A DNA stretch of 64,000 nucleotides, taken from positions 1 to 64,000 of the forward strand of contig JAKSYS010000205.1 of the NCBI GenBank assembly GCA_022925895.1. The letters are read 5' to 3'. Shown piece after piece: positions 33,429 to 45,961 of this stretch; position 1 is the stretch's first letter, and each line of letters starts with the position of its first letter. The DNA comes from Fragilaria crotonensis. Its lineage: Eukaryota; Bacillariophyta; Fragilariophyceae; Fragilariales; Fragilariaceae. The notes beneath the pieces were generated by a model, which searched no databases, was not told the DNA's origin, and saw only the letters and a list, made by a program, of their open reading frames with translations. The translations under genes were made by a program, and so were the position numbers.

Positions 33429-34165
33429 CGCGACGCTGGAATCTTTTGTGTCGACCCACGTTCGCTGGCCTCCAATCTCCTTCTGGCTTTGTGTTTTACA
33501 CATATAAAGCTCAGCCGAAGAAGATTTTGTTGTCGGCGTGTGGTTGGAACAAGACAACCCGGGTTGTGGATTTCTCGTCCGTCGCTGGTTTCTCGACAAG
33601 TTTCGCGACGCTGGAATCTTTTGTGTCGACCCACGTTCGCTGGCCTCCAATCTCCTTCTGGCTTTGTGTTTTACACATATAAAGCTCAGCCGAAGAAGAT
33701 TTGGTTGTCGGCGTGTGGTTGGAACAAGACGACCAGGGTTGTGGATTTCTCGTCCGTCGCTGGTTTCTCGACAAGTTTCGCGACGCTGGAAGCTTTTTGT
33801 GTCGACCGACATTCGCTGGCCTCTAATCTCCTTCTGGCTTTGTGTTTTACACATATAAAGCTCAGCCAAAGAAGACATTGTTGTCGGCGTGTGGTTAGAA
33901 CAAGACGACCAGGGTTGTGGATTGCTCGTCAGTCGCTGGTTTCTCGACAAGTTTCGCAACGCTGGGAGCTTTGTGTCAACCCACATTTGCTGGCCTCCAT
34001 CTCCTTCTGGCTTTGTGTTTTACATATATAAAGCTCAGCCAAAGAAGATTTGGTTGTCGGCGTGTGGCTAGAACAAGACGACCCAGGTTGTGAATTTCTT
34101 GTCAGTCGCTGGTTTCTTGACAAGTTTCGCGACGCTGGAAGCTTTTGTGTCGACCCACGTTTGTT
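33429..34165 (+). repeat. About four tandem copies of a 175-bp unit
   Basis: The marker CGCGACGCTGG (or a close variant) recurs at 33429, 33604, 33779, 33955 and 34128, giving periods of 175, 175, 176 and 173. Each unit also carries TTTGTGTTTTACACATATAAAGCTCAGCC. The unit stays open in several frames, so the long open frames on both strands here are products of the repeat. The array ends about 60 bases before the oxygenase-like gene. Confidence 0.9.
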
Positions 34166-34224
34166 GGCTTGTGGTTAGAACAACATCCAGGTTTTGGATT
34201 TCATTCTTACTTGCTGCTGGTGTC

Positions 34225-36766
34225 ATGACGGAGACTGCAGGTTCAACTGCTTCCTGTTCATCAATGACAATGAGGGAATGGTTTGAGGATTCATCTTCGG
34301 AGGGCGAGGCACCAATTCGAGTCAGGCTAATGAAGAATGGGGGGAAGAAGAAATCAACATCAAGTATGTCGTTGAAGAAGGAGCGGAAGAGGAAGGTTGA
34401 GCTGGACAAGGAGAAGAAGATTGAGCAAATGCGTGAGATTCGGGTTGTTGTGAAGTTAGAATTGAAGAACTTTACGTCATCGAAGGGTACCTTGACGGCT
34501 CATGTTGCCTGTGGGTTTAGTAAGAGCGATGGATTAAGTGCTAGTAGGCGATGCAATAAGAAAGGAAGCAAAGGTCAACAATTGGCGTCAACGTCCGGTT
34601 CGTTCTGGTGTATTTCAACGGACGCTGCCTGGTGAGCTCTCCCGGGTCATCATTGTTGCCACGAAAGTTCGATCTGTGCCTACGGGTGATGCCAAAGTGA
34701 AGAAGACAAGAACATTAAAGGCAGTGAAGGCGACGAAGCAGATCATCAGGGAAACGGAAGGTTTGGATGTTGATTTGCTTCGCGCTGGAAGAAGATCATG
34801 GAAGACGGTGAAGGCTGCAAGGAAAACCCTAAAGGAATCGGGAGCTTTGTCAGGTCCTTTACTTCGGCAGCACCCATCGCTTGCTTTGGCAAGCCACAAT
34901 CAAGTTGCCAATGTGATAGCGAAATGTTTGCCTTTGCAGTCCGTGGAAGCTTTTCTTTTGAAGTTCAACTCTTTTCGACCACCTCCTCTCCAAAAGCAAA
35001 GGAAGCCAAGGAGACGAAAGAAGAACAGGACGGCATCTGTTCCAGTGGACCCAATGGCATCTGTGCCAGTACCCCTACCGGCACCGGCATCATTGCCGTT
35101 TTGCGATGAAACTATTGGCAAGACTCCTGTTCAATGGGTTGACTCAGGCCTCAAACATGCTTTTGGTGATGACCACGTCATGCTCAAACGTTGCCAACAT
35201 CCCGATGAAATGTACAGTCTTGGAGAAAGTCATTCTGATCTGGATGTTGTTGTTATGGATTGCATTCTCTCGAGAGGTCGTCCTGTTATTGAGATGTACA
35301 ACAAGAAGAAAGGCAAAGATGCAACCAGGGATGCTCCTGTTGCTCCTGTGCAAGCATGTCTGCTCGATGATGTGGATGCCGTGAACTTAGCAATTGCTGT
35401 CCGAGATGGAAATGCTTTTAATTATTGTCCTTCTGCAAACAACAACAGCGACGAGTTCTACCGTGCCTGCATTGTCATCCTTCCCCAAGCTGGGGTATTC
35501 TATTGTCACAGGGAGCGCCGCTCTCTATTGACGGGGCTACTGAATTCACATGTGCCAATGGATATAAACTGGTTGCGACTTCGGCGTGACTCCCCCAACA
35601 ACTGCTTTGGAAATGGGTCTTATGTTTCACGACTTGTAAATGCGAAGAAGTGCTCCATTTGGAAATGGAGTATTCGCCGTTCAGCCACAAATTTGCTGCC
35701 ATTCCCTCATGCAATCCCGGGGCTGAGACCCAGATCACTTGTGAGAGTGGTTCACCGCACAAGGCAACTGGCGGACGAGGAAGGACCTGGACTCCCACCT
35801 GACTACATTGTGGGCGAGGGGGACAACTTGTCAAATGCCGATGAAAAGTCCGGGGCCAAATTATTCCAAGAAGCCTTCTCGCGTTCGATGTCAGCCAGAC
35901 TGGGAGGTCGCCACTATGCGCCGGGATTTCTACACATGGGACAGAAAATTGACCCGTCGACAACGTGGGTCATTGATCCGAAAGAATTCAGTGAGCTTGA
36001 CTTGGAGTGTCATGTGACAATACCGCCCTCGACCGATGGTCAACTCCCTTTCGAGCGCCTTTCGGTTGTGCAGATTCGCTACCTCCCGCACATTGTTGGA
36101 TCGGGTTGCGAGGAACTTCTGACCGACATCAATAAGCATTGTCGCATGGTGTCACGTGAAAGGGGCAGTTCTGGTGCTCGTGCTGGCAATGGTGACTTTG
36201 GAGGGATGCATCCAATTGGGAGACGCATTGACAAGTCTTGGAATAGTGTGCAGTACGTAACATCTTCAAGTGAGGAAGCAATCCCGGTGCTCTCGAAAGC
36301 CGTGGACGCCGCGTCTATACTTGCATCTGTTGCCATCCCGGCGGCCCTCAGGGTGATGCAGGACTTCGAAAATGATTCTGGGATGCAGCACGCTCGGGGT
36401 ATGGAGGGGGGCCGATGCCGTGTTACCCTGAGCATGGACTTGTCGATCAATTTGGCAAATTCGTCTCATTTTGACGTAAATGATGCAAGTCAGGGGTTCA
36501 CCATCTGGACCGAAGACTATCCCGGCAGCACCGAAGATTGGTACTTTGTTCTTCCGAACATGAAAGGCAAATTTCCTGGAACGGATCGCGAATACGCCGG
36601 AATTGCAATCAAATTGTCTGATGGTGTCCTTATTGGATGGGATGGCCGCTTGATCCGACATGGAACATCCATGGTGGGTGAACGTGTCGGAAATATCTAT
36701 GGTAATTTCTTCGCGGCCAAAACACGGATCATCCAGTATGGGATGTCACAGTTACCAAAAGCCTAA
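34225..36766 (+). CDS. Transposon-borne 2OG-Fe(II) oxygenase-like protein
   Basis: The best start is the ATG at 34225 (MTETAGSTASCSSM), with a lysine-rich N-terminus (KKERKRKVELDKEKK). The frame changes by one base near 34530-34540. The second frame then runs open to 36766 (from about 34540, some 740 codons). A basic stretch (KQRKPRRRKKNR) looks nuclear. The middle region has no motif I know. The last 120 residues resemble a double-stranded beta-helix oxygenase: SSHFDVNDASQGFTIW gives an HxD pair (36467-36475), then WYFVLPNMKG, GIAIKLSDGVLIGWDGR and IRHGTS with the distal histidine at 36659-36661. TET/JBP-like enzymes are known on fungal Plavaka and KDZ transposons, which makes a DNA-base oxygenase a reasonable guess, but the fold is not proven. 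It lies next to and converges with the transposase gene. Confidence 0.5.
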
Positions 36767-36789
36767 TGTTATTCCAATTACATTTCTAT

Positions 36790-39760
36790 CTACCAAATTG
36801 TCCTTGACACTTGTGCGGTGTAATCAACCTTCGTCGACTCATAGAACATCGATGGCCACTTGGACTTGTCAGTAACAACGATGACATCAGAGTCCATATC
36901 TGGACCTTGAAGAACAAAGCACAAGCCAACAACAGATTCAGAAGAAACAACATAAAACTCTTTCTTGAACGTCCACGCTGTGAACAAAAGGACTTACGCC
37001 CCGAAGGTTCACCGCAGCATTGAATAATGAGGTCAAAGGTGGTGCTCTCAACACCGGCAATGCTGCTGTGGCGTGGTATGCAACTCACAACACGAGATGG
37101 GAATTCCGTCTCATTTCCATCATCATCTTCGTAACGAATGAGAGCCCAATCATACCAGGAATATCCCTTTCCCCGGTAGTTTGGGTGGCAGCGAATGGAT
37201 ACCATCTTCTCGTCCGTTTCATCATTATACTTATGATACTCTGTGCAGCACTTGACACTTCCCACTCCGTTGTCATCGAGATCGGAGTCACTGTAAGTCT
37301 GCAAGATGAAGAGCTCAAGATTATCTTCCAGATTGATGGTTCCTTTTGTCTGAGTGTCAAAAACACTGTCTCGGCAGAGTTGATTCTCATGGGAAGGGTC
37401 AAGAAATGACCTGACGTAATACGATGTCCCAGAACCTACTTCCCTTGTCGGAGGATCTGCAGCATCGTCAGCCAAATTGGCAACTCTGCCTTGCGACAAT
37501 GTATTCAATTGAGGTGTTTTTTCAAACAGAGAATGCATGGTATCAATCACAAATGCATCTGCAATTCTTCTGCCACACTGCTGGTCTATGGTGTCGACGT
37601 TCTTCTGTGCCCGCCGACCAGGACGTTTGGCATGAGCCTTGTGGTGTTCCTCAGGCCGGGAAGCATTGTAACCTCGCGGTGCACCAAACGTGCAAATAAA
37701 ACGTACGATGTGCTTGATTTCATGGAATTTGGACACTTTCCATCCATTGCCTTTTTCTCTTGGAAGATAAGTTGTGATGAGCTTCATCAGAGAACAAATC
37801 GCAGCTTCGGCTTCAGTTGCCTCATTGTGTGGGTCTCAATCTCCCAAAGGTGTACTGATCCAGCCATGCCTCAAAGCATAAAGGCTTTCCATCGTCCCCA
37901 ACACCGCACGCAATTCCAACGCTGGAAAATTGTGCTCAAGAAAATCCAAACCTTGCATTCTGATGCGCATAATGAAGGACGAAATGAGGAACAAAGCACC
38001 TGACTGCTCTGAACATTCCACCATGGTCAGGTTTGTTATTCCTCTGGAGAAATCAGTTCTGGGAAACGATGAGCGAATACTCTGACAGCATGTCTTGTCG
38101 AATACGTGAGCCATTCTGTCTAGAATTGCAAGAGACTGTGCATTGAGACCTCTCTTGAAGCAATCGAGAACATACATGATGATGCCATGCTGAACGGTAT
38201 GCATAACATCAACGACTGCACACATGAAGATGCCATAGGGATTCTGCCCCATCTGAATGCGGTTGAACGCATTGTCACATTTATAGATTGAAAGCTGACG
38301 ACGATCCTCTTGTGATCCGAATCGAGATACATGGTTGATTGTATCAGTTGATAAGAATGTGCACAGAACTTCGGGGGAATCAAGATCTTCATACAAACAA
38401 TCACATGAACGGTGGTGACGCAATGTACTGCTGTGATGGCCATTGACTCGGCAACAAAGTTGATCACCTTGCTTGCCATCATTGATGACAAATAAAAGGG
38501 GGCACACAACTTCAACAACAAACCACCTGTCACCAAGTTTCAAAGGTACTCGTTGCAAACGATCATCTAAAGCAGCTTGCTTCACCCAACCTGCCATCAT
38601 TACATCCATGACCTTATGGAAGTTACGCGTTGTACGGCCTTTCTCTTGTGCACTTGCATTTGCGAAACTATTCATTGCTCCGGATCGCCCACGGTTCAGG
38701 TCAGGAACATAACCCATCAGACGCCATGCCTTGACATCACGACGTGCTTTCTCAGTGAAAAGAGATGTTGTGAACGACACTGGACAAATCTCAATGTGCC
38801 CCTTGCTGTCAATGGCAGTGCCATCAAGATACATTATAATTGGAACAAGAAGCTGATTCTTCCCTTGCGCCAGTTCATTGTATAGCTCTCGGTAACGTGA
38901 ACCGCTATTTGCCTCTCCAACTTTGCCATCACTTGGAATGTACATCGACATCGGATAATCCTTGTTGAGGACAAGATTTTCGGTTACCATCAATGACTCA
39001 TCTTGCAGTAACGACAACAATGCAGGCACAAAATCAAAACAAATAATATCTTGAGGCTTTTCATGATCTTCCAGATTCACTTGCAATACCTTAGGGTCCT
39101 TGGTGCGAGTGCTTCAAAGCTTTGTACATCCATTGGATGTTGGCTTTCCTTGTTGTAGCTCTTGGATTGAAATCAAAGCCTTCTAATTTGGCATTGTACG
39201 CCCATTCTAGTACCTTCTGCAACATGTAGTCAGGACATTGTGCATCCTCAAAAGCTTGAGGAGATTCACAATGTTTCGATGCTCAACATCGTGATGCAAA
39301 ACCATTATTGCATGGCGCTCCGTAGCTCCAATGCGTTCCATCATGGCATGAAAAACTGGGCAAGATATCGCCACATCATCTAGCAGTTCCACAGTACAGC
39401 TGTTATCATCCCATTCAACCCTTTCATCGTCCATGAAATCATTGTCAGCGACATCATCAACATTAGCTGAATAGTCAAAAACTGCGTACGGTTCGTATGA
39501 TGGAGGATCTGCACTCATAAAAGGATTTAAGCGTGACGATTCAACACCATATCCCAGGCGCCGGCACCATGTACTCTCACGAGTTATGTTAACACTATCG
39601 GCAACGAGAGGCCTTGGTAACGACATGTACTCACGACATGGAGCACTTCGCCATAAATGCTGCCGAAGACCTCGTTCAGTTCTGAATGTTGTATAGCAGT
39701 TGATATTGAAGCACACGCAACCAGCATGGGGAGACGCTGCTTCATTGTTTCCTGACATGA
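36790..39760 (-). pseudogene. Plavaka/CMC-type DDE transposase, broken
   Basis: Starts MSGNNEAASPHAG at 39760, with a C2H2-like finger CVCFNINCYTTFRTERGLRQHLW, the usual N-terminal finger of Plavaka transposases. The core has VPIIMYLDGTAIDSKGHIEI (first Asp, about 38823), PVSFTTSLF, WRLMGYVPDL, FHKVMDVMM and VVDVMHTVQHGI (second Asp in a DxxH setting, about 38210). Further on, FHEIKHIVRFICTFGAPRG and a following E-x-x-HK block match the end of CMC transposases. The gene is dead here. Frame changes lie near 39235 and 39110, an in-frame TGA at 37836-37838, and another frame change near 36985 before the end TAQVSRTIW. The nested LINE sits 45 bases upstream of its start codon. Confidence 0.7.
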
Positions 39761-39933
39761 TGATCACTAAAGCAGATGGACTGCCACCCTCGTTGTTTTT
39801 ATCAAAAAAAAACACGAAATCTTTATTTTACGTGTTGCCGCGATGTTCGTTGCTAAGAACATTCGACCCACACGACTGAACACCGCTTGTGTATAAACGA
39901 CGTCCAATATGAAATGTCCGCAGTCGACGCGCC

Positions 39934-42900
39934 TTATCCCCCACCTGGGAAATACGACCTGATACTTCGCATCCCCGATTTCGCCCGCGCCTGTACTGTT
40001 CGTAGGTTGTCCCGTATTAGTTCCCCATGGACCGAGATCCAATTTCTTGTTGTCAGTAACGGTTCTTGCCTGTGTTCCTCTTCACTAGACCGCATAAGCC
40101 GCTGGACTGGTTCGTCTAAATGCTCCTTCATCCTGTATAAATCCGACAATGTGCGATCAACTTCATCACGGATGGCGGTACTCTTCGTTGAGGCATCCAT
40201 ACCGTGGACAGCCTGATTTCTCTGCTCCCAAAGTAAGTCCCAATGTTCCCAAACAACGCCAATAATGGTGGCTTGCCATTTGGCACCTGTGAATCGTTTA
40301 TCATGCTTGTGTGGTGCTGACAGTGCATAATAGTCATCTTGTAATCGGCTCCATTCTTCGCTGAACCTCCCATTAAACACCTGCCGCCATCCGATGGCTG
40401 CTTGTTGGGCGCCCACTCGCCTTATTTCTCGTGGGTGATCAGTCATGTTGATGCCATATTCGTCATCCTCAAACCATCGTGCAATAGCATGGAGGAGGAG
40501 TTGATGTAACTCCGGTCTCGTGTGATGCTCTCGACACACCTTATCTAAGTGGCTCAAGAAGGTGGTTCGCCATGCCTGTCGCGAACTTGCCTGGCAACGT
40601 AGAACGTGATCTCTTGTTTCACTATGCTGCTTGCACAATGGGCAAAGTTGTCGACGGTGGTCGTGTCTGTGAACGGTTGCGTTCACCGGCAAAATATCAT
40701 GGACCAATTTTGTATAGTGAACTCGGCGGTGAAGGTTTTTCCGGAGAGCTTGTCCATGCGCTTCCCAATTGATAGTCCGCATGACAGAGGGTGACCAGTG
40801 ATTCTTGGTAGCGATATGTTGCAAAAGTGGTTCTCTGGTGGCTGCCTGTCGGAGGGTAGCTTCATGATGCGAAGTAATAGTCCCCGCTTGGGTAAGGATG
40901 TGTACTCTCGTGTGGGGCATGAGGAAGACGTACGGTCGTATGGCCCCGTGTAAACATTGATATTTTGAAGCCTGATGATCGGCGTCGACGTTGAGTTGAG
41001 CAAGCAGCGAGAGATTTCTATACGGGGTGTGGAGATCTTGGTGGCCGCGAACATGTTGTAATTTCATACCAGGTAGTTGCTTCAATGATTCCTGGAGTTC
41101 AATCAGGACGTCCCAATCGGCAGACATAACGTCCAGAGTTTTCCACTCCCCTTGATACAACCGTATACTTTCCGGAGACGTTGGATTCGGCACTTCGATG
41201 CTTTGTTGAAGGGTATCAAGAACACTTTGGCTATCAGTCGCGATGACCCCATTCCAGTCATCAAAATGACCTGTGAAGTCTCCCAGACGTGCTAAGAAGC
41301 GCGTTACAGCCAGCATTCCAAAGGCTTCTGCTCGGAATGCACTGGCTGTTGCTCCTCGTGCAGGTCCCATCCCTGTTGCCATTCGCTCTCCGCGGTCATC
41401 ACTGAGCATCCAACCAAACGCTCCATGTGTACCATACTTCTCGGAGCCGTCGCTGACAACACGCACTCCATGGGACAATGCCACCGAAATCGAGTAAGGA
41501 TCAAGAAACAGCTCGGTGTGTTGAAGGAGGTCGCTTTCCCATGGTTCTAAGTCTGCAATGAACTCTGCAAATGTTGATATGATGTGTGTCTTTACCGTCG
41601 GTTGAATCAAACTCTGAGCTGCCTGAATCCATCGTTCCAGCCCGACATATTGTATTTCCATCGGTGCACTCCGTGACGGCAGCTGGTCCCACCGTACTAT
41701 TGTGGTAGTTGACACAAATGTATTGTCTTTGTGTGATGATCGTCGACACATCAGGTAATCCCCGGTGGGTTGTCGGACGAAAGCTTTGGCCTTATGCTTG
41801 TATGCTACGTGGGCCATACGGTGACGATGGATTGGTAGGAGCCACTTCCCGAGGGGTTGATGTAACATCCCATCCGAGGTGCACCACAACCTAGAAGCTT
41901 TCCGCCATAACTTCCACTCTGCTTCTCCTGGATTATCCTGTTGGATCCAGGGGCCCGAATATCGCGATGAATGGCTGGAAGGAGACCAGTCAACGTGAAA
42001 TCCTCAACCTTGTCACCCGTGATGATAGCTACGTCCGCGACTGTGGTTGCTCGTAAATAAAGTCTGCAATAGTTAATTCGTTTGATTTCCGAGGCGGTGA
42101 ACTGCTGAGACTGCATGACGAGCTCCATGAGGAAGGTATCGTGCTGCCGTTGAAGCACCGGCAACCCAGGTTTATCGAGGTGCATGGACGCAGAGATTGA
42201 CGCCAAGAATTCGCGGAGGGATGTAATCCATTTTGATTCTAGATGGGGCAACAGTGATGTCACATCTTCCAAGATGGAAACGGATGTTCCAACTGCTTGC
42301 TGGAACCAGTGCAGGGCGATTCGTAGTAATTTCCCCGACTGTGTTTGAGATCGCCACTGCGTGAGGAACATTTTGATCTGTCCGAGCCCTTGTTGATGAT
42401 ACAAGTGTCGAAAGTTGGCGCCGCCCAGTTCGAGCGGACCAAATATAATCTCTCGCTTGGTATTCCGGTTGAACCCACATCGCGCGATGATAATGGCTAG
42501 GGACTTCCGCTGGATTGACTCAAGTGCTTTCTTGGATAACGAAGAGCACGCCAAAGGGTAAGAAGCGCTCGGAAGAAAACACGCGAAGTAGTACGTCCAC
42601 GCCTCCCGTCTGGTCAGGGGCACGTCAAAGAAAGGTCGTATTCACGTCACATATGTCGCGAAGTTTCTTTGCTTGTTTAACTTGTGTGCCGGCTGGTTCT
42701 TTGTAGTGACCCAACGTCTTGTGGGCAGTATATGGTGACAGCACTGTAATTTTTTGCGGTTGCTCGTCCCGTCCGTCCTGCACAATGAGTAAGGCTTGTT
42801 CGTCTTTTGTAACTGGTACTAAAACCGGGGCGCCTTGGAGCGAAAACTTCCACTGAAGAACATGGCTAGAACATTTAGACATTTCAAGGGCTCCACCGCT

Positions 42901-45900
42901 GGCTTCAAGGAGACGGGACCATGCATTGACGTTGGATCGAGTTTGCTGAAGTAGAGTTGTTACGGTGTCTGGTGTTTCGTTGTTTTGAAACAAGTTGGTT
43001 TGGCCGTTACAATCATCGACAAACCCGATCATTCCCAATGTAACATTTTCGTCACCATTTGGGTTTGAATATGTCGCCGGATACGAAATGGTCTCATAAC
43101 TGTCAAAAAGTAGACTCGACAAGAAACACCAAATTGCAGGAGAGTTTGCGCTGCCTTGACCGGTACCGTACACGGGTTCATCGCGAGTGTGCGAGTAACC
43201 TGAAGGTGCAATTCCCATCTCGGTACGAATCTTGTATTCCGCTTTTTGGAGCGTCTTAGCATTCATTTGGGTGACTGTTGGAGATACTCCGAACTTGCGA
43301 CTTGCTAGCATCGCGACGCTGGGAATGATACGATCATAGCATGCCATAGCGTCATAGTTGGTGAGAACTAGGGACTTCCGAGTAGCTCTGGAGATTTCAC
43401 ATTGCATTTCCTCGATGAAAACGGGGTCGTATGCACTTCTACCAGCTCTAGATCCGTACTGCCCCTCATTTAACATGCGAAGGTCTTCGGCTTGATGCAT
43501 GGCCGCTCGCCACTTTATCCCAAGGCATAAATTGAAGTCGGCTTCATAGATGTGAATGACTCTTGTGCGGTGGATCCGTACGTTGTCGGCGTCCTTGAAT
43601 AGAATGGTATTTGCGACGGTTTGCCAACGTTTGTATGAATAACCTCTTTCGAGAGCATAATTCATAAGAAGTAGATGGACTCGGCGAATTTCTGTCTGGA
43701 TTCGGTCAAGTTCCTCCCGTTGAGATTTGAATTCGCTTGTTAACATATCCTCAGGCAAGGTTGTGGAGAAGGAGTGTCGGGCTACCAAGGCTTTATAGTG
43801 ACCCAAATGAAGTCCAGATGGAGAAGTTGTTGTGCTCTCGGTCCAAATCTTAAGTTTCTGAATGAAGTCTTCATCTGAGATGGTTGGGAACGAAGGAGTC
43901 GCCATCATTTCGGAACTCTGTTGTAGATGCTGTAGTAACAAGCGTACATTGTCGTCGTATCCGCTGATGTCGTACGTACCAGACAAGATCGCCGCCCCTG
44001 CGTCGGTATGTCCTGTAAAACCGAGATGTTCCCGAGAGAGGATCCACTGTAAACGGTGTTCCATGCGCTTGGCCAAAGTGTACTTTGTTTCGGCGTTGAA
44101 GATGAGAGAGTATCTCTGATGGGATGTCAAGTTGTCGCCATTCGCTGCATGTCTTTGGGTCCTGTTCCGGATGTAGAGGTATTTCGATACGGGTGATGCC
44201 TCGCTTATCCTGGGTTCGTCGCGCAAATTTCAATTTGCGAAATACCTGTTTGATGTCTTCCGTTTTTTTTTAATTCGCCTGATGTCTCTTGCTTTGTGTC
44301 GATCGAGGGGATTCGAGGAAGAATCCAACTGCTTCAACTGTAGTACTCGTTCCTCGTCTCTCCTTGAGTAGCTTGCCGCGACGAGGTGTTTCACATCTTT
44401 CACAGCTTGTCTTAACATCTGGGAGCATGCACTCTGAGTGAGCGGAAGTGTAATATTAGAATCTAATCTGTGTAAACCCTGAACTGTAGTCACTGGTAAT
44501 GCTAGTCCCGTCCTCATTGCAGACAATACTTGCGATAGGTATTTGCATTTTTTCCGAGCTTGTGCTAAAGTGACAGACCACGCCGGTTCACCATAGTGTT
44601 TCAGCGTTTTTTCAGCCGCAAGACTTGCTTCCCGAAGGTCCTTATCCAATCGTTCCGCGAATGCGTGTCGATCGCCCGGTAATGTTAAGGTTTCTGCTCG
44701 AGCGAATGCATTGTGGTTTTCCATAATTCGATACTTCTCTCTCAAATATGCAGTTGTCTGCACAATGTTTTTTGTATGAAGCATACGTGGGACGCGCTTT
44801 GACAGACTTTGGGTCTCGCTTCCGAACAACGTGGATGTTTTGAAGTCGATGAAGTATGCGCGATGATCTGATTGAATACGTGCGTTAAAGGCTTCGAAGC
44901 CTACATACATGACTGACCTTGCAACTTCTGGGGTACCTAGTGCGTAGTCGATGCATTTCCTTCCTCTAGCGTACGTTGCCGGTAGGGGGTTTGGATATTG
45001 AGTGGACATAATATGTTGTAAATCCAATTGCATCGCGAGATTCGATATTCCTTGTGGGTCGGAGCCAAACACCTCGTTGAAATCACCTAGAAGTAAGAGT
45101 TCCATTCCTTGAGATCGTTTTCCCTCAACGCTTCATGAAGATCGCGCTTAAATGCTCTGCGCGGGTCTGTCAACGGGTCTTTTTGTCGAAGAAGCAGATT
45201 GTGTTGTTGGCTAGCAGCGGTGGTATATCCTAATTGGGTCTGCTTGTAAATCACTTGATAACATGAGAACACAGCAATTGTACGACCATTATTCCCTTGG
45301 AGATCTTGTGAGACCCATCGACCCCATTTGTCGCTGGCTTGGTTGCTTACTCTCCCAGTTAGATCGCGATTTGTAACCATCATAGTTCCTCCAGGTTTGT
45401 AATACGAATTAAAGGAAATTGAGATGATCCAAAGATGATTCTCGCCCTCTCCCAGTGTTGATTGGTCGTGTCATAAAGAGCTTGCTTGACTGCGTATTGG
45501 CACGTATCAAGATTGATTTCCTGACCACAAAAAAGATCGGCATCCACTTCTTTTATGGTTTTGCAGATATCATCGTATTGACCTCCTCGATGATCGAGGT
45601 GGATACCATTGACGTTTGCAGAATATATTCTTGTGCAATCCGTTCGTTTGTTCAGTAGCGGATCTCCCCAATGGGTGTTTGTCCGAGCATTCCGACGCGA
45701 GAGAATTGTTGCCCTTCGTGGTGGTGGATCGTTTGAACTTGCGAGTCGATCGCGTCGAAAGATAGACTGCTGCCAGAGGACTTGAGCATGTTGCAATCGG
45801 CTCGAGGGATCTGTGCTTGCGGCCATAGGGTGTGCGTTTAGATGGCCGTCTTGGTCGCTATTTATGTCCTGCAGCGACCCCATAACAGGTTGCGGTACGT

Positions 45901-45961
45901 GCGCTTCACCTGACATGATGCTCACGGCCGGCAACCTGTTCTCCGGGCTTCGGTTGAACAA
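39934..45961 (-). pseudogene. LINE-B ORF2: endonuclease, reverse transcriptase, RNase H, zinc knuckle; frame-broken
   Basis: Order on the minus strand: the APE endonuclease start (IYSANVNGIHLDHRGGQYDD, LFCGQEIN), then LLLGDFNEVFG and IQSDHRAYFIDF with the catalytic D/N/H positions. The reverse transcriptase has LTNYDAMACYDRIIP (first Asp), GTGQGSANSP, and GFVDDCNG in place of YADD (about 43010-43025). RNase H follows with VSDGSEKYG, FRAEAFGML, ATDSQSVLD and HVRGHQD. A zinc knuckle CPLCKQHSETRDHVLRC and the end RSYFPGGG complete it. At least five frame breaks are present: two within the endonuclease part near 45380 and 45090, one near 44228, one near 42625 and one near 41850. With RNase H after the reverse transcriptase it resembles the I group of LINEs. 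Confidence 0.8.

Noticed and set aside
33350-34123. Several overlapping long open frames on both strands
   Set aside because: They repeat the same peptide every 175 bases and arise from the tandem array. The oxygenase-like gene begins after it.
34225-36766. Firm naming of the transposon oxygenases as TET or JBP
   Set aside because: Only the HxD...H spacing is visible. No diagnostic TET/JBP motif could be fixed by eye, so they are called oxygenase-like.
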